Shown here piece after piece: positions 37,408-50,425 of a stretch of 64,000 bases of DNA; position 1 is the first letter of the stretch; the number at the start of each line of letters is the position of its first letter. Source of the DNA: Andrena cerasifolii (lineage: Eukaryota; Arthropoda; Insecta; Hymenoptera; Andrenidae). A program made the translations under genes and the position numbers. The DNA is taken from NCBI RefSeq assembly GCF_050908995.1, contig NC_135123.1:17298001-17362000 (forward strand), in the 5' to 3' direction. The notes beneath the pieces were generated by a model that was not told the DNA's origin, did no database searches, and saw only the letters and a list, made by a program, of their open reading frames with translations.

Positions 37408-38950
37408 GATGTCCCGACGTTTCTTTTCGCTGCCTGGAACGAAGCTTTCGTCAGTGACAATCGCACGCCGAATCGCGCGAGAATTCTCGCGGCGCGGAGC
37501 GGCGCAGCGGGCGGACCAGTACCGAACAAACTGATCGCGATTGCACCAACTATCCCGTCGCTCATCGTCCCGCGGCTTCTGCCGTAGTCATCTAACAGCT
37601 CGACACCCTGTTGTCGCTTCGTTTCTCTTTCGCTGGCTCTTCTCTCAGGATCTAATTCGAAAGACCGACCGGCGCGGCGGTGTCGTGGTTAAGCCGAAGG
37701 TCAGTTTCCTTACCGGACTACCGATCATGGATCGATTCAACCGTTCCAATGGACGTAGACTCGCGCGCGTGCCTTTGAAAATCCGTGCGTGCGTGCGTGC
37801 CTGCCTGCCTGCCTGCCCGCATTCGAGCGCGTACAGCGCGCGCATACCTATCTACGCGATTCACTCGGCCCGATCGTGGGAGAACAATCTATAACATCAA
37901 CGTATCGAATCGCGCGTTCCTATGCATCGATCTTGCTCACAATCAGTCTAGTAGGAGTACCTACGTCGCGAACATACCGCCGGTTCTTCCAAGCGTGCAT
38001 CGCGGGTCGACAGACCGTTTTCCCGACGTTATTGCAACACCTCTTCATTGGCAGTCTAAGACGAATTTCAAAGGCTTTTCCCGAAGAAACCGGTGAATAC
38101 GTTGTAAACGTGATATTAACTCGCGTGGGAGTGTCAGCAGCCGGACGTTCTTTCTCGCTCGTCTTTTATGCGTTTATGCCACCGTCCGCTGTTTACTCGA
38201 GTAAGCTGATTTAGTCCAGTCCAATTGAAAGGTAATCGAAAGTAAGGTTCCACGATCGCGACCGTTCGAACATCGGTTTTCGGCTCCCGGCGGCTAGGCC
38301 GGAGCACGTGGACGAACCGCTATTGTCGTCCGCAGGCGTAGATCCACTGTCGAATCTATTTCCTTCTAACCACCTAACACGGACCACGGCCACCAACTGC
38401 GCACCGGTACCGGCAATGGCAACGACGACGCCGAGAGCGAAAGCAACGAGAGACCGTTCGTGAGGTTGGTGGTGGTGCCGCCACCGCCGTAGCTGTGTGA
38501 TAGTGGTAAAGGTGGGGTTTAGGTGGATGGCAATGCAGTTGTGGGCGAAGGGGATGGTGACAAACGTAACGGTGACACTGGTAGTGGTAACGGCTCTCTC
38601 TGTCTCGCCCGTGCGCACACACGCATGCACCCCCTCCATTCTTGTGTCTACCCGGTTCTTAGGTATTGTACATCAAACAGATACAAAAGAAGAAAAAGTT
38701 ACGCGATAGAAATAGTTTTACGTTTTACGCGCGTCAGGCATCCCTGCTTCGAATTCTGCTCTTCGAAACGTGTATTTTGCAAATTTGTACTTCGTTCACA
38801 CATTTCTGAGCTTGCCATCCGTTCACCTTTACTCTATGTAGGTATGTCGCTCGGTCTTGTTCCGAAACGAGGCGGGAAATCTCCTGGAAAAGCAAAGTGG
38901 GAGTACCTATGCATATGTATATATATATAAGTATGTATGTGTACACGTTA

Positions 38951-40561
38951 GGGTGGCTCTTATATACTCTGGGTGAAATTTTTTTTTCTACACTTTCTTC
39001 GCGGCACCCTACATCTGTGTAAAGTTTCAACCTGATCGGGTAACGGGAAAAGGTGCCCCTGGGCCCTTGAATATTTAAATAATTATTTCACAGCTAACTA
39101 AGTTTACATAAAAAATATGCCAAACAAAAGTTGTAGATCCAGACATGGAGCATTTTTTATGTTCTATTACATTTTCTCGTGCGACAAACGATTTTCGATT
39201 TTTTTTTCTTTTTTTCAGTCTTTGATATGTTATGAATGTTTCCTGAAAATTAAGGACCGAAATTCGCAAAAATATCAAAGATATGGACGTTAGAAGTGAA
39301 GTATGCTCATTGGTGACACAGACAATACTTGTAACAGCATTAACCTTTAGGGTTGAAAATAAATTATAAATTCTTGTTAAACGATTTTATGAAAAATGCA
39401 CTAAAAAATAAAAAATAATTATTTTTTTGTACTACAATTTCAATGGTGATATACTACGAACGCATGCAAATTTTTACTTTTACTATTCGGTAATCGCGAT
39501 GCGACTAGCGTTCCGAACGCAGCAGTTTTTTGTCATTTTCGTAAAGAACTGAGTAATTTTTTCCCCTCCTCGGGGTTAATTTTTTTTTAAATATTGTATT
39601 GTCATTCAAACTACACACGCCTGCAAAGTTTCAAGACAATTGGATAGTTGGAAGTTGGTTAAATTTGAATTGCCAGATTTGAACCAAACAAAGAATCGAA
39701 GCTGAATAAAATCGTTTAAAAATATACATTTCTTTTAGGGTGAATTCAAAGGAGCGATGCGGCGTCAGACGACGTGTAAATCTCTCTATGTACATGAGAG
39801 ATCGCAATGGTCTTCGTAAATAAGAAATGTTTGAAATACGTTTAAATTTTCAAAATTTAAAAAAATCGGGCATGAAATCTTGCACATTTTAGGCAATAAA
39901 AAAGAAACTATGAATCAAATAAAAAACCTGCGCTCTCAAAAAACAGAATAATAGTGTATTATATAGCCATGCAAAATTTTGAATAACTCGGTTGAATAAT
40001 TTTTGAATACTCGTGGGTAACACGTTTGAAAATCATAATTTCGAGAAAAATGCATTTGTATGATACCTCACTTCTAATGTCTATATCTTCGATATCTTTG
40101 CGAATTTCAGTCCCGAATTTGCCGGAAACATTCACGACATATCAAACACTGAAAATAAGGAAAAATAAATTTGATCTCTATAGCATAACGCGGTAAGTAT
40201 ATGTCCCGCCTAAAAAGTTTAAAAAATAGTCCCCGAAAGTAAAAATGATAATTGTTTTGCTTCGCCTTCATAAATAAAGAGTGTTCGAGAAGGATGTAAA
40301 CTTTAAAAATTTGAAGAAAAAAAAACAGTTTTTTTTTAGTTTTTTGGACTTTTTTCGAAAACTGTTTGTCGCACGAGAAAATGTAATAGAACATAAAAGA
40401 TGCTCCTTGCCTGGATCTACAACTTTTATTTGGCATATTTTTTTATGTGATCAATAACTTGGAAGAAATAATTATTTAAATGTTACAGATTCTTTTTTAT
40501 TATATGGAACTATTTTGGGGGGTGCCGCGAAAAAATTGAAAAGTCGAAAATAAGAGCCACC
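38951..40561. mobile_element. 1.6-kb foldback DNA element
   Basis: The ends are inverted copies GGGTGGCTCTTAT and AGGTGGCTCTTAT, each bordered by TA. Arms of 300 bp or more (about 38951-39300 and 40075-40561) pair as inverted repeats, including an AACAAAAGTTGTAGATCCAG block and its mirror. There is an AT-rich centre of about 750 bp without a long frame. The TA border suggests a Tc1/mariner-like mechanism, but that is inference. Confidence 0.65.
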
Positions 40562-43500
40562 TTAGTACATATGTATGCTGGTAGGTATGTAGGTACACAT
40601 AGCGCCTGGCTCTCGTTTCGACAGACCAATCTAATCTAATGACAAATCCCGCTAATCCAGCAACTTTGGACGCGAACGGTCACGTGGATCTCACGTGGGT
40701 TTCATTCATGAACGTCGCCCGCAGGTCTCGGTGGTGGCGTCAGCTGCGGTAACGGTAGTGGTAGGTAATGGTAAGCAGCGGTAGATAGAGGATAGAGGTA
40801 GTGATTTCAGAACGATGGCAACCTTGTTGGTGGTTTGTACTTTGTAGTGGTAGGTAACCGGTAACACGTAAACACGGTTATCCTAACGACTGAAGCTACG
40901 ATGATAATGATTTCGATCCGAAAACGAAGAAACATCGAGATGAACATACCTCCTTCCTTCCTTCCTTTCTCTCTGTTTTCTTACTCCGTTTCTGACCACC
41001 TTTGGCATTTAAATTCGAGGTTTGCCTTCCTTAACCACGCTGCTCTGTCTCTCGCGAAGAACATCTAACAACTCCCAGTCTCAAGAGCTTACGGTTTACC
41101 TCTTTAAGTGAAGCGAAAATTTTTATAATTCTACAGTTGCAGACAATGTTGAACTTTCTGTTGAAATTGTTTTAACTTTCGTTTCAGGCAATTCGCCCTT
41201 TTCCCCGTCTGATCCTTTGGTCGAATCGAGGTATTTGCCAGGTATATGCTCTGCGACGCGTATATCTCCCTGTATGTCTGCCAAAGCGTCGTACATACGT
41301 TTAGATTTCCGAGTCTCGTCGAGCGCGCGCATATCCCGCGGGAATCAATATCCGCGTGTACCTCTGCTTCCTCTCCCTTCCCTTCTTCGCCCTTCTCCGC
41401 CCTTCTCATACTCTGTTTCGTGCCTCTTGCCGCGCGCATAGCACCTCGCGACTCGCGCCTCGCACCTCCGCGCTCCGCTCCCCAACAACTTATCAACTCG
41501 CTCACTCACTTGCTACTACTACTACCCCCTCCCACACACACCGTCCCCTTTCCTTCCTCAGATGGCCCGGATGGCCGCGCCTCATTCGATACTGCATCGC
41601 GGAGCTCTCCGTCATCCGTGCATCCGTCACTGATAAACCGTGATTTAGAGAAGGGATGTAGATCAGTGTTCGTATTTGGTACTTCGTATTCCGTACTGCA
41701 TAGCCCCTGATAGCCCCTCGAACCTAATGGGTTAGGTCTGGGGACCTAACCTCCGTCAACACATCTCGCATCTTCTCTCCGCTGCTCGCTAGTCGCTGCC
41801 CTCTCTTTCTCACCGTACTACATATTTTCCCCGTTCATCCGTGGCCTCGTCTCTCCAACGAACTCTCCCTCCTCCCGCTATTCCTGTCAGGTACCTTTCA
41901 CTCGAGTCGGCACACAGCTACAAAACAGTCAATTTCAACGTAAACTTAAAACGAAATGGATTTTCCAGCGCGAGTACAGACATTCGCGTAAACCTTCTCC
42001 GTTTCTAATCCTCCTCTGATGATGGCTTTGATAGAGACTGTACCGATACTAAATATTTATACGCGATTATACCGTCTCATCCGTGTCATCAGAAATAACA
42101 CAAGCACCCCAGCTGAAAAGATTCAAAAGAATAGTATGATATTCGGAAAATGTATATTTCATTATTATTTTCAAATTATAACCTATGCGATGTACGAACT
42201 CGAAACGAGAAGAGTCAAACGTTTCAAACCTGTCAAATGTTCGATCCCTCGTCATTTCTTCCATCTTCGAAGCTCGACCTCTCTTCTCGTCCACCGTTAA
42301 ACACACTCAGTGTCGATTATCGTGGTACCGCTAAAATTCTTATTCCCCTAGATTCGTTTACGGGCCAAGTTAGTTAACCGTACCACCGTCAACGGCTAAT
42401 AAATTCCGATCAAGCAATCTAAAGTCTAACAATAAAGCAACTAGGTACATATTGGTATGTATATGGCCGTCGCAACGCAGGATGCTAATGCGCTTCGTCC
42501 AAGCGTTCGGTGAAACGAACTATACAGTTAAATCGAGCATTGTCTAATCTCGTAAAAGAGATGTTACGTCGTTACCTAGCAGGCAGGCGAGAGAGAATAC
42601 AACCGCACCGTTGCTCTACAAAGCCCTTCTCGGTCGAGCGGTCGAGCGGTTAAATCGCAACTAAACCTTGTAGTGTTTTGCGCTAAAACGTATTTATCTA
42701 ACTGGATTGGCAGAAACGTGGACACCTCTGTTTCGTTGCTCGAGAATGAAAGGTCGATCAAAAGAAGAAACGAAAAAGCAGCAAAAGGAGAACGTAACAG
42801 TGAGTGCATGTGCGTACAGTAGAGCGTAGAGGATCGACGAAAATGCGCAAAGAGGAATCCAGCGAAAACAAGAGCGAGGAAAGAGAGAAAAACAAGCGAA
42901 TGGTGTCTGCTTACCAGCTGACGGTCTCGTGCCGCAACCCGAAACTCTTTCCGAAGATTCGATCGCTAGTATTTCGATATCGCGTGGCGTAGTATAGGTA
43001 TGTATACGCGCGCACACTTGCTTACTTTTACGCAGCCTGTCACTCGCTGGCCGCGGCATGGCAAGCATGGTAGCCTACCGGCTACTCGATCTTAATCGAT
43101 TCTACTCCAACGGGTCTGCAACTTCGCCTTGAAAACCACCGATAGAAAAATATCATACGTTTGCATGTACTGTGCATGGAAATGCGGATAACGATATCGT
43201 TCGATTTCATTTCTTCTCCTTTTCCATTCTCTCTATCCGTTTGTTCATCTTCGTTTTGTGTTATATTAGGTACCGTTGCTATCGATTTGTACTTATGTAC
43301 GACTCCGAACGGCAATACGCGAGACGAGCAGCAGGAACGGACGGAAATTAAAAGGAAAAGAAGAAGCGGAAGATGAAGACAAGAGTGGGGTGACATACAT
43401 ACGTGCCCGCCAGCTTTTAAGCAGGTATATGTATGTACATGTGTACTATGTACACCAATTTGCAAGTTTACACGACGAACAATAGAAGAGGAGGACTACG

Positions 43501-44179
43501 GCCTACGGTGCGGCGGTGGAATAAAGACAGCGATGAGAGGGGGTTACAAAGTTTCGAGATTCGAGGAGCCACGCTCTCGATACAACAATGCCGTGGATAA
43601 ATCAAGATGCGCTCTCGCGACAATCCGCCATCTATCGTTCAAACACTCATTTGAGAAAGTGCTATTGGACGACAGCAGGAAAGCTTGTTGTCGAATATTT
43701 TTGTTTTTCCAGAAAATCATGCAATTTGAGGTGGAATAAGTGGAATTGGACGCTGAAAGAATCCGTATAACTCTTGGTACTTATGCCTAAAAGTGCAAAA
43801 GAGGATCGGCGATAGTCGTTCTCATTCGGTCTAAGAATTTAGTTTCTCGTTTTCGTTCTTTCGATGGTCCTCATCCTATTTTAACACCCTTTTCGGGACT
43901 GGCTACCCGAGGGAATCAATAACCCACGAGGAAGCGACTGTGGATTCGGATAGCGGAGGAGGGAAAGGGAGACGCGAGGAACCAAAGAGTACCAAGGGGC
44001 GTCGCGTCGAGTAGAAGAGCTTCCTACCGTGCCGGGAGGGTGTCAGAGGGTGCAACAGGGACCGCGAACTTTAGGGTGGCGGTGGCACGCGAGAGAGTCG
44101 AAGCTTGGCTCCGCCTCCGGCACGCGACCAGCACGCGACCATTGCAGTCGACCACGCCGCCGCCCGCGCCGTCGGCCTA

Positions 44180-44237
44180 GGCCACCACCGCCACCACCAC
44201 CACCACCACCTCCACCACCTCCACCACCTCCACCTCC
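44180..44237. repeat. (CCA)n trinucleotide repeat
   Basis: CCACCACCT-type repeats. No gene is recognised around it. Confidence 0.75.
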
Positions 44238-44527
44238 GTTCTTCTCCTATCTCCATCAGCTTCATCGACAATTACACGAGGACCGGGCCAACCATTCGCT
44301 TCGGTTGCGACCCGATCTTTCACACTTATATTCAATCTTTAAGCGTAAGAAATTTCAAATTTCCAATGTCGCATGTCCTATAAGGAATCGTGTTGGGAAC
44401 GTACTAGGTACGAACATGCGAAATCCGAAGGAAAGTGAAATGAACGACCAAGAAAAACGAATATCCCTTGGTAGAAAAACGTGAACGTGACAGCATTGCG
44501 AATATTACAAGACGGATAGTTATCTAC

Positions 44528-44537
44528 CTATAAATAG
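44528..44537. promoter_or_regulatory. MEF2-type site CTATAAATAG
   Basis: Fourth exact copy of the 10-mer in the window, about 7 kb upstream of the first recognised TOX coding exon. An isolated match, so the weakest of the set. Confidence 0.25.
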
Positions 44538-46229
44538 GTATTGTATGTATATGCCAATCCTCATCAGTTGTACGCACTCATTCGACGGTCCAATGTTGTT
44601 GACGCATCCTTTGTTTTCTTTGAAAATTTTTACTTTTTTCTATGGTACTGATATTCAATACGAAAACAAACGGAAACCCGCATTTCTTATTAAATAGTTC
44701 TGGATTCATATCCATCCGTGAGTGAATTTATCAATTTATCTCTCGCGATCAGACCGCCTATCGTTCCGTTGCTATATTTCACCAATCGATTCCTATATTG
44801 TGCCAACTTTATATGAACTTCTTTTTACGCCAGTAGGTAGCGTACGATCAATTTCAAACTCGACGGAGATACTTGAGTGAAATATGAGACTATTGCCCCA
44901 ACCCCAGCCCCCGGCCACTTCTACTACTACATATATTTGTCATGTTTATCAGTATCTTCCTTCCTATTTTTTCTTATTGTTCATTCAAATCCTTCATACG
45001 TAAACAGACGAAAATACCAGTTTTCATGAAAACCGAGCATAGAGAAAAACTAGCAGCAGAACCGAGAACAAAAAACCAGCATAGAGTGAGCGCAGAAAAA
45101 GGAGTAGAGAATGATTAGATTAGAGACTCCAGGTAATGCTGTCGAAAAGCTTAGCCGGAGATAATGGAAAATATTGAAAATAGTTTGCATTTCGTAGTTT
45201 TGTGGGTCGACCAGTACCTATGCGACTCGGCATTTTAAACTTTTAAAGGCAAATAGCTAGAAATACTTTAACTCGGAATAAAATTTTAAAAAGGCAACAG
45301 TTCTCCCCCTACCGACTGGGGAAACGTTCTCTACTTTTTTAGTAAAGAGGCCCTTCCTACACATTCTTAAACTCGCCAACGAAAATCTTGCAAAGGATAT
45401 TCCTCTTATCTTTCACGGTATTAAGAAACAAACTCTTTCCAGTGAGTATCCATTTCCTTTGTAAACGTTCAAGACGAACTACTCACAATGAGTACTCTGT
45501 ATGTGCCCTTGTCGAAACGTTGAAACACCGAAACTTGATGATACAAAGGTTGGCAAATTTAAGAAGAAAAGTTTATCGCTTTAAATCGTTTTTTAAGATT
45601 TTTCATAACTGTTTATGATGACCTTTAATTTTTCTATACGTTTATTTATTGTATTTATTTCAAGGGCAATTACGGAATTAGATCGGAGGAATGGTTATTT
45701 CGATTCTACTTCAAGTGACATTCCAGCTCCCCCTAATGTTTCCCCCGTTTTTCATCCGTCTCTTACCTGCAGATGAGAAATTCTGTTTACAAGCGCAGGA
45801 AAAGGCAGAAGAAGACGCGTACAGGAAAGAGAGGGGAAAGAGAAAGGGAAAGGAAAAATGAATTATTCTTGCTTACCGAACTCATCGAGTTTCCGTGGTG
45901 TAATAGGGTAAAAAAAGAGAGTGAACGAAATTTACGACATCTTCATCGGTCCAATTGATAAGGGGGAAATGTGCTCGTACAGACACGCAGGAGTAAATTT
46001 CTCTTTCATTACCGTGCAATCGTTTCCTCAGCAGTAATATTTGCAATTCCGGCTTGAACACAGTGAAAATATGTCGAATCGTTAGGTCAGCATCGATTTT
46101 ACCCGATTTTATCCGATTGTAAGGCCAAGACCAGCCAACATGTTTCCCAATAGACCGATTTACATTGCGCTTGTTGCAAGTAGTTGAACGTGTACCAACT
46201 AATTTGCTTTAACGAGCATCGGCTCCTAC

Positions 46230-47947
46230 CTGTTACTAATTTCCCGAAAAAATCCACTGATACCCGGTTCCATGGAATCAAATGTAAAATTAATCGCATG
46301 CAATTTTTCCGTAGTACATTGTTGCAGTTTATTGGTAGCAACACGAGCAAGATGAGTCATAATTATCGACTCCTTGCTGCCGTCCAAATACACCCATATC
46401 TTTTCTGGCTTCTCATAATAATCCCTGAAAGGAAGAAACAGAGAAGAGAAGAGAAGAAAATTCGATAGAGTCTCAAACATAACGCGATAACAATACGAGC
46501 AATCGTTATTTCTTTTTCCAGTTGAACAAGCATTACACGAATTTGTCGTAATCCACTATCACGTTGCTTGGTACACGTTCGCAGAACATTTTTTTCGCCA
46601 TTTCAGTATCCTCCTTCTTATCGCTCTCTATAGTAATACGCACTTTGTAATACCTATAGAAAAACCATTCAAAACTGTCTAAATAGTCTTTGAAATTATA
46701 CAACATCAAAGTTCGGCGTAACCAACAAATCTCATCACCCGCAGTCTTATCTGTTTTCTATTTGTTCTTGTTATAGTTACTATTACTGTTACTGTTACTT
46801 AAGTTTACTTCATTACCTGTTGCGTTCTGGATACGAGCCAAAGGAAACGTTTGGACATTCTTGCGCGACTGCGCTTAATACGTCCGCAAACGATTCCTCC
46901 ATCGCATTTATGTAAAGTTGCTCTGTCACGAAGGGTCTGCATTCAGCAAACGACTCCTGCAAAGATATAATAGTCTGATTACGAAGCACATTAGAAGCAA
47001 GAAAAATGTGACACACCATACATTGCATAGAGCCCGGAAGGACGTTTCAAAAAACATAGGTGATCCGGGCGAGATAAAAACGTTCCGCATCACTATGCAT
47101 GGATAAGGAAGGCGTTTCCCTGTGGCCTCGTTTGTCCCAAATTTAAGCTGGCTCTTGGTTGGTATCTGCAAGTAGGATGCTAATTTCATTAAACTGTTGC
47201 GTTACAGTTGCTGTTACATTATCACTTACATACGCCATTTTATAATTAGGCGAAGGAAAAGTTGCACAACCAAAGTGATTTTTCACAATGTCCATCAATG
47301 TGGGATGATAATGCAATACGTCGTCAAATGCCAATGCTACAGCTGTAAAGTATAACTGTATCAAGGAAAATGTATGGCCCTATACATTTTGATATAATTA
47401 CCTTCGTATGTAACATCGTCGTGAGTTGGTCCTATACCACCGGATGTAAAAACATAATTAAATTTTTTAGAAAACTCTTTAATCTCCTTCGCGATATCTT
47501 CAACATTGTCTCGTACCATTGAAATCTGTAGAGAAAAGAATTTGTTAGATTAAAAAGTGTACATTAGGTACGTACAGTGACACACACACAGTTATAAGTT
47601 ATACGAAATGAATAAACTAACTTTATGAACCTTGACTCCATGCTTGTACAGCAAGTTGCACGCGTAAAAAGAATTGGTATCTTTAACTTGTGCCTTCAAA
47701 ATTTCATCCCCAATGACTAAAAAAATTCAAGTCATCCAATGCTGGATAAAATATGAAACACATATCTAAATAGAATGTAAATAGGTACGATAATTGATGG
47801 GATACGCTTGCCTACGTTACCGATTATTCCGGCGGTTGGATGTTCCTCGCTACTCTTGGCTCGTACCAGTATTTTATCTATGGTAATTTGCCCATGGACA
47901 CGGTATTTCGATACATGTCTCACCACGCATCGCCGTATATTTATCAT
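46230..47947 (-). CDS. FLAD1: FAD synthase, MPTb-like plus PAPS-reductase-like (3' end unresolved)
   Basis: FAD synthase makes FAD from FMN and ATP. Minus-strand exons: 47947-47821, 47716-47622, 47525-47402, 47342-47230, 47165-47022, 46956-46817, 46653-46537, 46424-46230. These join in phase into 351 residues. Residues 38-250 form the molybdopterin-binding-like domain: TAGIIVIGDEILKAQ, then TSGGIGPTHDDVTYEA (about 103-118) and PGSPMFFETSF. The next part starts like the PAPS-reductase/FAD synthase domain (WVYLDGSKES). The start at 47947 follows an in-frame TAA. Exon 46653-46537 would end at a TAA (46533-46535) if not spliced at GTAATG, which would give a 286-residue form. After 46230 I could not place the remaining exons. 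A stretch near 45900-46035 reads PLINWTDEDVVNF...LFLPYY, similar to the C-terminal part of the family, and may be the last exon. The gene is divergent from LYRM9. Confidence 0.8.
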
Positions 47948-48678
47948 AACGCTTTAACCTTACCACTAACAACCACTAACAGTATCGACAGTCGACACCA
48001 ACAACAATCACCAAATCACCAACAATCTCAACCAACAGTATCGCTATCGAATACTCACGAATAAGTACTGATCTATAGAATGTGAAATGTGATTATGTGA
48101 AGCGGCGCCCCTAAACCTAATCGCCACCGATCCATTATAACGGCCTATATTGGTTATACACATCTATTCCTATAAAAACGAGTAGCGTACGATTCGAAGG
48201 TGTTTATATTTTCTAAAATAAACGTACTTTATAATTTATATGATAGACGCACGCGCGTCTCTATGTGACGTAGTAGGTATGCGTAGGTATGTATGTACTT
48301 AGTACCCCGCGTACCCGGCTACATACCTATCGCTACGAGAAATTCTATAATTAATCTATTCCACTTGAGTTCCGAACTCTCGACAGCAGTCAACTGCAGT
48401 CCCGATTGCACTCTCGACGAATCCAAAATCCAACATTCAATAATTGCACTCAATGTGAAAACTATTGTGGTCTAGTTGTCTAATTTCTAATTTACATAAA
48501 TATCGAAGAAAACGTAAGGAGCAAAGATCGTAAGCAACCTTTCAGCTTAATTTTCAGCGCGTTAACATTTCGCTGGCAATTGTATTTCTGTATGATGTTT
48601 ATTGTTTCGAGTAATGGTATTTTTTCTTATCATTTTATATATTTACATAGGTAATTTTAGTTTTATTCTATTGCCAAG
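47948..48678. other. Divergent promoter region FAD synthase / LYRM9
   Basis: 731 bp between two head-to-head start codons. It should hold both promoters. AC-rich imperfect repeats (ACCAACAACAATC-like) lie at about 47965-48045. No coding sequence seen. Confidence 0.6.
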
Positions 48679-50328
48679 ATGGCTAGCGCAAAGCTACGGG
48701 AAGCGGCTATGAATTCACCGAGGCAGCTTTATAAATTTTTGCTGCGTGAATGCACAAGATTACCAAACGATGCACAGCAATTTTATAAACATTCGGTTAA
48801 ACAGGTAAGTAATTATATGTAGCAGAGACCGTAAGTGTTATAACCTAAATTTTAAAAGTCACGACATTAAAGTTAATATCTTTCTTTAAATGATTTTGGT
48901 TATGAATAACCATTATTGTCGACAGAAATATTTTTTGGTCAGTAATAACCATTATTTATGACAGTTATATTTTGTGGTCACTAATAACCATTATTGACGA
49001 CGGAAATTGTTTTCGGTTACGAATAACCATTATCGATGACGAGAATTTGTTTTGGTTACGGCATAACCAATATATTGCGGGATTTCTTTTTGGTTACGTT
49101 GTAACCTATGTATTACGAGAATTTTTTTTAGTTACGGTATAACCAATATGAATTACGAGATTTTTTTTGGTTACGGTATAATCATTGAACTATAGAATAT
49201 CTGGAATGCGAACTGTGGGTATTAGGAGCCGCGCCGCGCTGTTCAAAAGAGATAGTTGCATTGCGTGAGATGCTGTTTCACTCTTACACACGCGTCTATA
49301 CCTGCCTACAGTCAACAAAATATTTCTGTTCACAATAATGGTTATTCTATTCATAACCAAACACAGAAAAATCTTAATATTTTTTAATCACTTCATTTTT
49401 CGAAATTTTTTGCAGAATTTAATCACGATTGCCTTCCATTTGAATAAAAATTAACATTTTCTTAATGATTTTTTACGAAAATATTTTAATAATAACTATT
49501 TTGGATCTCTGATATGTAGTACATGTTGTATGTATTCGCAAGAGATTGCGAAAGCGGAAAGTGGCGGGAAGAGTCGTATCAGAAAAGATTTATTGTTGCT
49601 AATCACGTGATCACCGATCACACATCACATCACACGTGATTCTTGTCACTCGTGTACATACATACAGAATCTGCAATTACTGTATTGTGTAACCTAACCT
49701 GGTCCTTTTTACAATTTACCACGTTCACAGAGTTTCAAACAGCATGTAATCGAGCCAGATAAGCAACGTATTCGGCAAATCATGGAGAAAGCAGTGCAGG
49801 ATGCAGAATGGGTCGTCAACAAGGTACATACACATCTAGTACTTAAAATATTTTGGGACTTAATAAGGTGGAGTGTGACAAGTGTGTGCGAAATTTTTAG
49901 GATATCTGTTAGTTTAAGAGGGTACTTTGTAAACGGAGATATAGAGAAACAGCGTAGAGGTGGTCGGGAAAAGGGGTAAGTAAAGGGAAGGGAAAAAAGA
50001 GGGTATAAGGGGTGAAGGAAGGTACAGACGTTGAGAGCAAGCAGTTGAGGTTAGGGCTCACAATAGGATGGGAGACCGCAGCAAGTCGGTAAAGAAGGTT
50101 GTAGGGATGATAGATAAGAACAGCGTCCACGCATGCGCGTGATGAGCGGGAGATGTTTGTGGGTATGAGGTTAAGAGGAATTGTAAACCAAGTCACATTT
50201 CTGGACTGCAAGGTCAAAATTAAATATATATATATACTTAAAATATTTTCAATATGTTTCTCAATACATTCTAATAATATTTAATCCAATTTGCTTTTCA
50301 GTATGCAAGTGCTCGCAAGGCAAAATAA
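48679..50328 (+). CDS. LYRM9: LYR motif-containing protein 9 (LYRM9)
   Basis: Small LYR-family protein, expected in mitochondria, where LYR proteins dock the acyl carrier protein. Three exons: 48679-48804, 49731-49823 and 50302-50328, all joining in phase 0, give 81 residues. The LYR-type motif is LYKFLLRECTRLP near residues 17-29; QFYKHSVKQSF and the ending DAEWVVNKY match LYRM9. The length equals the family's usual length of about 80 residues. The 926-bp first intron contains a 39-bp-period dyad array. The stop lies only 97 bp before the TRMT44 start, with no AATAAA between them. Confidence 0.88.
48898..49190. repeat. Tandem array of 39-bp dyad repeats
   Basis: Eight diverged copies of a 38-40 bp unit. 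The TAACC of each starts at 48907, 48946, 48985, 49024, 49064, 49102, 49140 and 49179 (last copy TAATC). Each unit carries the dyad GGTTAnnnnnTAACC followed by ATTATTGACGAC-like and T-rich parts. A single unit in inverted orientation lies at about 49315-49360, so the whole may be a MITE with expanded internal repeats. It lies in the LYRM9 intron. Confidence 0.75.
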
Positions 50329-50425
50329 GAAAAACCAAATAATCTTACTGTAGGTGCATCCGTTCACTGATCTGATCACCGATGCATAGCAAGTTCCTTT
50401 CGTTTCTTAGCAAAGGAGATAAAAC

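Larger units (their letters stand above)
37434..45881. other. Gene-poor region upstream of TOX
   Basis: No coding sequence recognised. It may contain 5' exons and promoter of TOX (-). It holds (GTGC/CTGC)n at about 37786-37818, a 1.6-kb foldback element at 38951-40561, and a (CCA)n tract at about 44180-44237 whose translation is poly-Pro or poly-His and not a gene. The last few hundred bases (about 45.88-46.2 kb) may include the 3' end of the FAD synthase gene. Confidence 0.5.

Noticed and set aside
44029..44484. 151-codon frame with poly-Pro
   Set aside because: Generated by the (CCA)n repeat; the other frame gives poly-His, and neither resembles a family.
46206..46229. 23-nt intron joining FAD synthase exon 46424-46230 to a frame reading LVGTRST
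   Set aside because: Far too short to be spliced, and the following frame does not resemble the family, so the GTR match is taken as chance.
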